Shown here piece by piece: positions 55,038-64,000 of a stretch of DNA of 64,000 bases. The notes below the pieces were generated by a model, which saw only the letters and a list, made by a program, of their open reading frames with translations, did not search any database and was not told the origin of the DNA. Position numbers and translations under genes: made by a program. Position 1 is the stretch's first letter, and each line of letters opens with the position of its first letter. This DNA is from Pigoraptor vietnamica (Eukaryota > Opisthokonta > Filasterea), in assembly GCA_943704525.1 (NCBI GenBank), contig CALSCQ010000764.1, positions 17,113-81,112 of the forward strand, given 5' to 3'.

Positions 55038-57256
55038 ATGCAGTCGCTCGCAATGCGCGCGCCATGGCAGCGGGCGGCAGCTGCAATGTGGTCGCACCGC
55101 GTTGCCGTGCGCGGTGGGTGTCCCTTGAGCGCCTCTCTGATTGATTTTATGTACGCCCGCGCGTGTGCGGGGTTGTGCGTGTGTACAGGAGAAAGAGAGG
55201 GGGAGGGCGGGGCTGCGTGCTCATGTATGTGTCTGTGCTTGTGCGGGTGCCGTGCGTGGGTGTGGGTCGTGTGTGCTGTCTCGAGAACCGTATTCAATAA
55301 TAGTTTGCCATTGACTCGTTTCAGCGTTGAGCACAACTCCCACGTGTTGTGCTGAGGATGGCGACAAGCGGAAGCGCAATTCGTGGGCGCAACCGTCGTC
55401 GACGACAAAGGTTGTCATTCAGACACCAGAGGACCACTTCCGCCGCACTATCGACAAGCTCCGCATCGAGAGGCTCGCGAGGAAAGCGAGGAAAAATACC
55501 ACCTTGGAGGTGTGATTCGCGCTGATGTGCTCAGGCGTCGATCTTGGGGTTGTGAAACTTCTATAGTCCTACATGACTCGCAAGATTTGCCTTTGGATTA
55601 TTGGCAGCCCTCGCTGTTTCCTCATTTCTAAACGCATGCGTGTGTTCTGCGCAGTTCATGTCGAGCAAGATGAAGTTCAAGAAGGATTTCACCCTTGCGG
55701 GCATCGCGGCGCGTCACGAGGAGGAGCTCTCGCGAATCCTCGACTCCGATTACCCGATCGACGAGATTCACTCGTCGTCTGTTCTGCGCGAGCTAACGGA
55801 GGAGTTGCGGGTGATACGGGAGAAGAACATGCCCTTCGCCGATTCGGACTCGGACCTCTACGCGGCGAGGGGCAGCCTGCTCGGCGACCTGATGACCGAA
55901 CAGCAGCCGGCGTCGATAGATCTGGATGGGCTGAACGACAGCGAAGTGCTGAATGATGTGCCTCTGCTAGGCTTTGGGATGGACGACGAAGACGCCGACG
56001 GCGACGTCGACGGAGACGACCCCGAGGCCGAAGAGTTGCAGGAAGAGGACAGGGGAGGGAAGAAGGGAGGGAAGAAAAAGGGAGCGAAAAAGGGAGGGGA
56101 CGACGAGGGGGATGATGAGGAGGAGGAAGACGGCGACGACGACGACGAAGACATTGAGACGTTTGAGGAGAAACACCTGTCGAACTACGCCTACGAGATC
56201 TTGCAAGTGGGTGCGCGGCTTCGGCGCTGTATCGCATGTGCACCGCCCGCTTCTCTTATGCGGGAGGCTAAATTCCCTATTCCTCCGTTTGTTTGTGGTG
56301 CTGTCCCTTTTTTTCACGTTTAATTGTGTTCGTGTTGTTGCCATAGGCTGAACGTGCGCTGATCCTCTTACGTTTCCCGTTTGTTGTTGCTGCTGCTGCT
56401 TAGGTCCGTCGTGTCGTCTGCATGAAGAAGGGAGGAAAGGAGCGGTCGCTGTCGGTGCTCGCCGTGGCGGGCAATGAGAACGGCGCCGTGGGTTTCGGTA
56501 CAGGGAAGGTGGGAACGCGCTCCCGCACACAAGCCAGTCCTCTCGTTCGTTCGGGCGCGTCTGTGGGAACCCGCTCCCGCACACAGGCCTCTTGTTTCGT
56601 TGTTCGGGCCTTGTTGTGAGCGTCTGTTCCTTCAAGCGTTGTCGTTTGATGCGAATGCGTTTTTTTTTTCAGGCGACCGAAGCGTCCAAGGCGGCGCGCG
56701 AGGCGTCCGTTCGCGCCACGCGGAGCCTCGTCCCGCTCAAGCTGTTTGAGGGCCGCACGATTTACAATCCCGTGCGCGTGAAAGTGGGCGCCGTGCACAT
56801 GGAGATGCGACCAGCCGCAGCTGGTGGGTCACGCTGCCGCCATCGTCTCGCAACTGTGCCCGCTTGTGGCCCTTCTCTCTGGCAACGGTTGTGCCTGCGT
56901 GTATCTTGTTTGGAACTCGCAGGATAATTCTGGAGTTCGCACCTAACGTTTTGCGTCTCCGTTCTTGTTGCGTCTGATGGTTATCCGACGGACGTCTCAC
57001 CCAATCCAACCGACGCGCAGGCAAGGGGCTCATCTGCCACCACGTGCTCCAGAAGATCTTCACGTGCGCCGGCATCAAGGACATTAGCGTTAACCTCCGC
57101 GGTTCGATGAACCCCGCGAACATTGCGCGCGCGGCGATGCTTTGCTTCGAGCGCCAGCTCACGTTCGAGGACGTTGCGCGTCGGCTCGGTCAGAACGCAC
57201 TCATTATGCGCCGCGTGAGGCGCGACATGGGCCAGAAGCACCCGCACTTTGGATGA
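55038..57256 (+). CDS. MRPS5: Mitochondrial ribosomal protein uS5m
   Basis: Six exons in phase: 55038-55113, 55325-55509, 55655-56206, 56404-56508, 56673-56823 and 57021-57256, 434 residues. Exon 1 (MQSLAMRAPWQRAAAAMWSH) has no acidic residue and looks like a mitochondrial presequence. The S5 fold starts near residue 260: VRRVVCMKKGGKERSLSVLA, AGNENGAVGFGTGKA, then the C-terminal uS5 domain with YNPVRVKVGAVHMEMRPA, AGKGLICHHVLQKIFTCAGI and DISVNLRGSMNP. uS5 lies at the small-subunit mRNA entry and helps decoding fidelity. Just before the S5 domain is an odd Lys/Gly-rich stretch, then a run of Asp/Glu (about residues 205-255). Confidence 0.9.
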
Positions 57257-57874
57257 ACGTCGCGACGCCTTCTTCGACGCCGGTGCGCGTGTGAGCAATG
57301 GGTTGTTGGTTATGGCTGGCGTGCGTTTTTCTGCGGCTGCGGCTCGTAATCCATGCGACTGGATTTCGGATGGAGCGTGCGTGGCTAAGTGGGATTGTCG
57401 GTGGACTCTTGCCCAACGGCGTGTGTCGGCAGCGTCTGACTCCGATGTCCGAGAATGAAGTCTTTACTGAGTACTTTGAATTCTCGTGCTGACATTCGCT
57501 TAACAGTTTTTTTTTTGGCACAGGTGTGTTTTAAAATTTGGTGGCTGCATAAATTCATTGGACTTTCAAAGTTAGGCCAGTTGACTGTCTGCATGACCGC
57601 AAATCGTCTGTGACAACAATGCCTCCCATTCACTGGTGCGTAGAACCAACCAGGTTCGACTGGTCGCCTCATGCATTTCATGTGTGAGTCGTGGTCGTTA
57701 ATATCAATTGGTTACTTAAGGGGTACCGACCAACCAATTTCCCCAAAGACTTTTTTGCTGAACAGGCATTATATGAGAAGGTTCGGAGACTACCCATGCT
57801 TGTCATATGAGATTTTCACATAGAGTATTATTTTCTGGAGTGCAAGACAGTGCCTGTACTGAGCTTGACACCGA
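57257..57874. other. Convergent spacer
   Basis: 618 bases between the stops of uS5m (+) and the WD40 gene (-). The stretch 57480-57800 is AT-rich. No gene recognised. Confidence 0.5.
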
Positions 57875-60800
57875 CTATTTCGCAGACCGGCGCGACTTGG
57901 GCGAAGACGCCGTGGACGAGCGGCTCCCGTTGCCGCTCTTCGGCTGCTTCTTCGGCGACAGCGAGGCGCGTCTCCGGGGAGTCGACGTGCCCTTGTTCTC
58001 TTCCTTCGCAGCCGCGCCATCCGCGCGAGGCTCGGTCCCAACTGCCTCTGCCTTCTCCAGCACGTCGGCGACCGGTTCCAAAAGCGTCTCAGCCGGCACT
58101 TCGCTGGCCGCGGGCAGTTCCGTCGACGCGGCACGCGCGGGTTCTTCCACCGGCGGCTCGCTGATACTCACGCGCTTCTGTGGCGAGCCGGGCGCGGGCG
58201 ACGAAATCTCCGACGGGCGCCGCGATGGCGACGCAGGCTTCCTGCCAATTGTAATTCCGGCGGGCATGGGTGTTTCCTGTGCAGGCGGCGTGGCGGCTGC
58301 GGCGGTCGCAGAGCCCTCCTCGACTTCTTTGCCCGCTGCAACGGCACCGGCGACGACGATCTGTTCGCTTGCGTCCTGCAGAAACGGACGTCGAAAAAAA
58401 TAAATAACAATAACATAAAATCAACGATGAGGAGTTAAAAAAATTGTCGTACTCTAACCAAGGCGCGCATTCTACGTTGACAACAACAGCAGCGAAGACC
58501 ACAGAGCGGCAGATGGCGCACCTCGTTGCGGTCCTCGCGAATGATGATCGGCTGGTACTGCGCCTGGTCGTTCGCATCAACCAGCACGTTGATGCCCGGT
58601 ATGATCGTGGGGCTGCGAGAAGCGCGTCTACTGTTACCACATTGCGCGACATGCGGCACAGCAGATTCACACCAGTCGATCTCACGCACACAACATGAAA
58701 ACGACACACTCACTTCCAGCCAAACATACCTCTGCGATTTCTCCTCAGCCCCTGGCGTCCGCGACGCCCGTTCGGGCCGCGACGGCGACGCCGCGCCGCC
58801 CGCACTGTCCACCGAAGGAGACTCTGTGTCCGATTGCTCGGAAGGGGCAGCTGGAGGGTTCGGTCTGAGCGCGCGGCGCATCTCCTCTTCCGCAGCGGCC
58901 GCGAACGCATGGGAGTCCATCGCGGCGTGCTGGGAGAACACGGCCTCCACCGGAGCGAGCGTGGGCTCGTAGCGGGCCGTTGTCGTCAATGGCGGCTGAA
59001 CGACCTTCGCGGGCGACACAGTGTCGTTGTAACGGGCCGTGTGGCGCTGCAGTTCTTCCGCGAGATATGCGGCGCTGCCCGGAGCCGGTCGATTGCCGTA
59101 GTGGTGCATCTTTTGCCGGCGAACGGTCACGTGGTCCCGAGGCTCTTCCCACCCTCCGGATCCCGCATGCAGGTCCATCGCTGCGTGCGCGTCGTGCTGC
59201 TGCTGGTTGCCTTCCGCCACGTACGAAATCTCGTGTCCGCGTGGCACGGTAGCCGTCGCATCCCCTTCGGCCGCGGGCGCCGTCCGGTCAAGCGGCCGTC
59301 CGCTTGGGGGCGGCGCACCGATTCCCTGCGGAAGGGCAGCCCTCGGTGCCGCCTGCACATGCACTGGCTCATTGTAGCGCGCTGCAGTGCCGCCGTGCAG
59401 CGTGGCGCCGCCCCCAAACAACGGCGCGAGATGCTTCGGAAGGTTGCGCGCGGCGGGCGCCACTCCGCCTTGACCAACAACCAGCCGCATGACTTCCGAG
59501 GGCTTGTAGCGGCAGATCGTGCCCTTCCGCGGCTGTTGAAGAGGCCTCCCGACAGGCAGCACGCGCGCAAGTGGGGCGAGCGGCGCGGTCTGAGGTGGCG
59601 GAGGCGGAGGAGGCGCGGGTACATGCCGGGGAGCAGGGTTGGCGGCGGGGCCTGGCACGTGCGTTGGGGCTATTTGGGTTGCTGCAGGTGGGAGCAGAGG
59701 GCGCGAGTCCACCCACACAACGTCGGCGTCTTCGTCCGCGCCCATCGGCATAAATCCCCTTCGCGCCATGTCCGTGTAGATGGAAGCCCCGCGCTTGAGG
59801 GCGTCGAAGAGCGGGACGGCGTCGTCGGGCGAAGACAGCGCGCGTAGCAAATCGGCGGCGCGGTAGTTGGAGCGGGCGAGGACGCGCAGAAGAGCTTTCG
59901 GACCGAAGGAACACGCGCGCATGTTCCGCTGAAGCGTCACCCAGCTGACGCCGGGGAACTGCAGCACCATCACGGCGAGGAACTCTGCGGATATCGTGCC
60001 GTGGGCGAGGAAGCGGACAAGGTCCGACCTGCGCACCTCCTTGTGCCGCGCGAACATGCCGACATGTCTCTGGGACTCGTCCGCCTGGAGAATGCGGCTC
60101 TGATCGACGATGTGCGAGGGTGCGATTCCGCCCATCTCGTACTCGTCCTTGGCCGGCGGCAGGGGCGACGCCGACGTCGACGTTTCCCGCTTGTCGGCGG
60201 CAGGCTCCGCGCGTGTTGCTACAGACCGCAGCAGCTCTGCGTCGGCTTGGTCTTGCTGTCGCTGCCAGTACGATGGAAGGCTGCGCGCTTCCGTGTGGCG
60301 TGAGACGGCGAGGACGAGCACGCGGTTCCCGCACGAGCAGAACAGCGTGCGAAGAGGTTCCACGTACAGCAAGCTCGTCACGCTCGAGGGCGTGTTGACC
60401 TGGAATAGAAGGTCACCGGAAGCGACTGACCATATCCGGCAGGTGGCGTCCTGGGAGCCCGTAACAATCGTGCGCGCGTCCAGCGTAAACTGCAGCGAGT
60501 AGCACGGCGCCTCGTGCTTGAGCGTGTAGAGAAGGTCGGCGTGGTACCCTGCGACTACCGGGACGGCGCCGACGCGCAGCTCATTGCTCCGCGGGTCCGG
60601 AAACTCCGTCGACAGTTCGTCCGTGGCGATATTCAAGAGGCGGTTGCCGTCGACTTCGGCCGCCTCCTGTAACTCTCGCCTGATCGTCGCCGAATCCTTC
60701 GCGTACGAGATCACGTCCCACAGCTTGCACGTGCAGTCATTGCTGGCGGTCGCAATGATTCGCAAGTTGGAGGCCATCGCCACCGCACAGATCGAGCCCG

Positions 60801-61479
60801 TGTGGTGGCTCGTCCCGTCAATCCAACCGCGCGCGATGGGCCCCTCGCGCCGCTGCATCGCCTCGTTCGGATCCCACACGGCGTCGGGCTCAATGACGTC
60901 CATTCGCCGCTCCTCCGCGAGATTCCACACGTCCACGCGCCCGTCGTTCTGCGCGCACGCAAGGCGCACGCCGTCGAGGGTGAGGTCGAATGATCGCACG
61001 GACGAAGCGTGCCTCGCAATCGGCCCCAGGCACGTGCCCTTCCGCCAGTCCCACGCAAGCACGACACCGTCCGCCGCCGACGAAAACAGCGTGTCTCCAT
61101 CGCGCGACAGTTTCAAGCAGGTGACATCGTCCTTGTGTCCCGACAGCGCCGTCTCTGCGCGCTTCTCGTCCACACTCCACACAATGATGCGGCGGTCGTC
61201 GCCGCCCGTGATGAGATGCGCCCCGTCCTTCGAGAACTTGCAGCACCGCAACCGCGCCTTGTGCACGCTGCCCTCCAGTCGACCGAACCGGTGGTACAGT
61301 CCCCATTCGCTGTCCCACACGCAACACACCTTCCCGATGCATGCCGCAAGGAGGCCGCGGTGAAGGTGGTAGTCGACGTGCGCGATGGGCCCGTCGCCGG
61401 CGTCCTTGTCTGACACGACGCGAGCGAGTTTCGCGGTGATAATCTGACGCAGCGGCGTCCTCTCCGTCGTGGCCGCCAT
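57875..61479 (-). CDS. Large WD40-repeat protein of unknown function
   Basis: Three exons in phase: 61479-58730, 58612-58522 and 58375-57875, 1113 residues. The N-terminal 430 residues hold about seven WD40 blades, for example AHLITGGDDRRIIVWS, TLFSSAADGVVLAWDWRKG, RLACAQNDGRVDVWNL, IIATASNDCTCKLWDV and TIVTGSQDATCRIWSVASG. A helical domain follows (about 510-610; FLAVMVLQFPGVSWVTLQRN, ALLRVLARSNYRAADLLRAL). The remainder is Pro/Ala/Gln/Ser-rich disorder, ending with basic Ser-Pro repeats. The propeller is a scaffold. I recognise no orthologue; candidates such as a trafficking coat or cilium component cannot be separated by eye. The stop is TAG at 57875. Confidence 0.78.
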
Positions 61480-61931
61480 GTTCACGACGCCTTCGGCACA
61501 CGCCGAGGGACGGCGACTTCAGCGCAATCGCATGGCAGACTCACATCGAAGCCAGGGACATACTAGTAAGAAGAGCGAGTGGCGCAGAGGGGGCGCTCGT
61601 TCGCACATGCAGCACTCTCTCGTTGGAAGCAAAAAAAAGGCACACAGTGCACACACAAGCTCCCTTTTCCCCTCTCGCGGCGACTCACAATTCAAACGAC
61701 ATTCCCCTCCTTGACAACGGCCGTCTCCACTTGCCGCTGATCACCAAAGTAAGCAATTACAGGAATGTGAAATCCATAAAAGTAAAGTATGGAAATGTCC
61801 GGACATATCACGTGATAGTTGTTTCCCCCGTTTCAAAAATCGCATTGTCGCGATCGTCTGTCGTGGCGAAATGGCAGCTTGACGCAGTGAAGTGTACACC
61901 ACGTTCCTGTGTTTGCGGCTGTGGGTTGAGA
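61480..61931. promoter_or_regulatory. Divergent promoter, WD40 / PX gene
   Basis: 452 bases between head-to-head starts. The PX reading frame stays open upstream to about 61623 without an ATG of obvious value, so the PX N-terminus could be longer. Confidence 0.4.
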
Positions 61932-62898
61932 ATGCTGTGGCGTGTGACGATCCCCACGGCGCTGTCCGTGCAGTCGGGTGGGAAGGAGCACACGGTGCGT
62001 TGCAGCATTTTCGGCAGACGTTGCAAAGTGCTGTACACGCACTTGCGTGGTCATAATGCCTTTACTTCGCCTGGAGTGAGGGGGAAATGAAGGGCGGCCG
62101 AGTTTTTAGTGTCACCGTTGGCCAACCGCCGTTGCGCGACGCAGGTGTACGAGATACACTTTTCGGAGCCACACCTTGACCTGAAGCAAGTGACTCGCCG
62201 GCGCTACAGCGAGCTCTCCAGCTTCCACGAATGGGTGGGTCAATGGATGCTACTGCATTGCAACACGCATGCGTGCGCTGGACCAACACACACGTGTGTC
62301 ACTGCCGGTGACGCTCGCGACTGGGGCGCCATAACGCGAGTGCAGATCACTGCCACATTTCCGGAGGTGACGGCCAATCTGCACTTCCCCGGGAAGAAGA
62401 CGTTCGGCCAACTGAGCAAGAAGTTTGTGGAGACGCGCCGCCAGCAGCTGGAGGCGTACTTTCAGTCGCTGTGTGGCATTGACGCCCTCTGGAAGTCGGT
62501 GGCGTTCAAGGACCGTCTCGACATTGTCGTCGACGTGAGTGCGCGCGTGCGTAGCCAACGTGTGCGCGCTGTGACCGTTTCAAGCGCCCCGTGCACTTCT
62601 GGCCACATCCGCGACACATGCTGATTTTCACTCCCGTCGCGCGCAAACAAACAGGGTGAGATCTACCCGACAATGTCTTTATGCGCCGTGTGCGTAATTA
62701 AGCTAAGGAAAGGTGGGGAACGAAACGCACGGTTTGGTTGTGAAGTGGTGCGACCCACGTGATTACTGCCGTGCTCATCGCGCGATGTTTCTCCCAAGGG
62801 CTTGCGTGGGTGCCGGGAACCGTCTATCGGCGACAGAACGAAGTCTATCTCGTGGCTCGGTAAGTGCGCTATCACTCGTGCATTGTGTGCGTGCGTGC

Positions 62899-62929
<31 letters not shown>

Positions 62930-64000
62930 TCTGTGTGTGTGTGTGTGTGTGCGTGCGTGCGCGCATGGGCGTGTGATTGTCTGTGTGCGACAGACGAAAC
63001 GTTTGACACGAACCTTCGCCAGGTGTCCCTCACACGGCGACAAGGAGACACTCTATTGCTCCAACGCCGAGTATTTCCGCAAGGTGCGCTCACTGTGGGA
63101 CACTTGTGCTGCCGTCTTGTCCCAAACTGCCAGGCGCAATGCACTGGGGCGAAAACGTGACCTTGCAGGTCTCGGTGATTCTCCACACGACAACAACACC
63201 ACTCACGCCGACGTCCCTTTTCCCCACCGCACGCTCATACAATTTGCAGATGGTCCGCTACAGCTTGCCGGGAAATGCGATCAAGGAGCTTTATGTGCCT
63301 TCGGGTGCGTGTAAGAGGCAGATATTGACAAGCTCACAGCGCACGTTGTGTGTAAATAAGCCACTCATGGCTGTGTCGTATGAGCGATCGTATCTTACGA
63401 CCGTCACCCGCGGTATTCAACGGATTCCACTTACTGCAGGGACGTACAACAACCTCGCCGCGATCAAGGCCGCCACGCAGCTGTCCCCTGCGTCGCAGAA
63501 CGTCCCGTGCACATTTGATGTCGCCGTGTTCGAGGGAGGGCAGTTTGTGCCCGACGCGGACATTCGCGGGGAAATCATCCGCGCCACATCCCTCTTCCCG
63601 CCAACGCACCAGGTTCGTCGTTTTGCAGCCAGTTGCGACACTATGATGAGACGCGGTCGAGCGACCCCTTGCAGCAGGCGTCCCAATCCACTTTTTGCTT
63701 CGGGTCACAATTCATGCTGCTTATGCCGTGGAAATCTCCCCACGCGCCCCCGCAGTTTGTTGTGCGCGTGCAGTGCATGCTGGCGGACGACATGGCTGCG
63801 CTCAACGCGAAGATCCTATTTGTCGAAGCGGCGTGCAAGGCGACACTTCCCGCGCCCATTGTCGTCGAGGGCTCTTTCGATCGCATTGTTGAGCTTTCGC
63901 GCCTGGACGACAGCTGCTTTTTCAACAGGAGGATATTTCCGGCCATCAAGTGCGTCTGTGTGTGTGGTGTATGCGTGTGTGTGTGTGTGTGGGAGGGGGG
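61932..64000 (+). CDS. PX-domain protein (partial, runs off window)
   Basis: Nine exons are visible, in phase: 61932-61994, 62145-62234, 62346-62534, 62655-62712, 62799-62859, 63023-63083, 63250-63304, 63440-63612 and 63756-63949; the next intron continues past the window. At least 314 residues. A PX domain spans residues 1-115: RVTIPTALSVQSGGKEHTVY, EIHFSEPHLDLKQVTRRRYS, ELSSFHEW, then FPGKKTFGQLSKKFVETRR, QQLEAYFQSLC. The RRYS motif supplies the phosphoinositide-binding Arg/Tyr. PX proteins act on endosomal or vacuolar membranes. The following region (LAWVPGTVYRRQNEVYLVAR, MVRYSLPGNAIKELYVPSG, CTFDVAVFEGGQFVPDADI) has no BAR, SH3 or kinase signature that I can identify. The start ATG is tentative. 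Confidence 0.7.
62886..62974 (+). repeat. GTGC/GC/GT alternating purine-pyrimidine tract
   Basis: About 89 bases of alternating GC and GT dinucleotides in an intron of the PX gene, a sequence type prone to Z-DNA. Confidence 0.9.

Noticed and set aside
62089-62145. An ATG at 62089 reading into the PX domain
   Set aside because: Its frame does not continue into VYEIHF; the exon 61932-61994 joins in phase and gives a better PX N-terminus.

Overview
The window is nuclear DNA of a eukaryote, almost certainly a single-celled one. It is GC-rich, with 22 protein genes on both strands, mostly 0.04 to 0.8 kb apart. Many genes are cut by short GT-AG introns (about 60-250 bases), and others have one exon. 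I see no rRNA, tRNA, CRISPR array or recognisable transposon or virus protein. The gene set rules out bacteria and archaea: dynactin Arp10, V-ATPase D, FANCI, a meiotic HORMA protein, the small ATP-synthase subunit DAPIT, SETD3 and a nucleotide-sugar transporter. Bifunctional PAM together with a CHO2-type phosphatidylethanolamine methyltransferase fits neither a typical animal nor a typical fungus, so I read it as a free-living protist. I cannot place it further.

Layout. 0-13 kb: UVSSA (transcription-coupled repair), an atypical Rho-like GTPase, a small four-helix membrane protein, Arp10 and V-ATPase D from one shared promoter, an FtsJ-type methyltransferase, and ribosomal protein eL8. 13-24 kb: a Hop1/ASY1-type meiotic HORMA-PHD protein and FANCI, divergently transcribed from a 512-base promoter with a CRE palindrome and two E2F-like sites, then a KCTD-type BTB protein. 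24-36 kb: a PAP2 lipid phosphatase, an F-box/WD40 protein, an SLC35A-type transporter, a DAPIT homologue, an F-box protein, an NFKBIL1-like protein and a SETD3-type actin-histidine methyltransferase. 36-44.5 kb: a CHO2-like methyltransferase whose last exons encode a phosphopantetheine carrier domain, then a coiled-coil protein. 44.5-48.4 kb: a compositionally foreign-looking island with one PLAC8-family gene. 48.4-64 kb: bifunctional PAM, a UBX protein, mitochondrial uS5, a large WD40 protein of unknown role, and a PX-domain protein that runs off the end.

How the genes relate. Most are unlinked housekeeping functions, as expected in a eukaryote. Two pairs invite a functional reading. HOP1 and FANCI both act on chromosome breaks and share a promoter with cell-cycle-type sites. 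SETD3 and CHO2 diverge around a perfect 12-base E-box palindrome. The most unusual single object is the CHO2-carrier-domain fusion.

Exon coordinates were derived by hand from frame, GT-AG signals and homology. Reading phase was checked across junctions for most multi-exon genes. Boundaries that did not resolve are stated.
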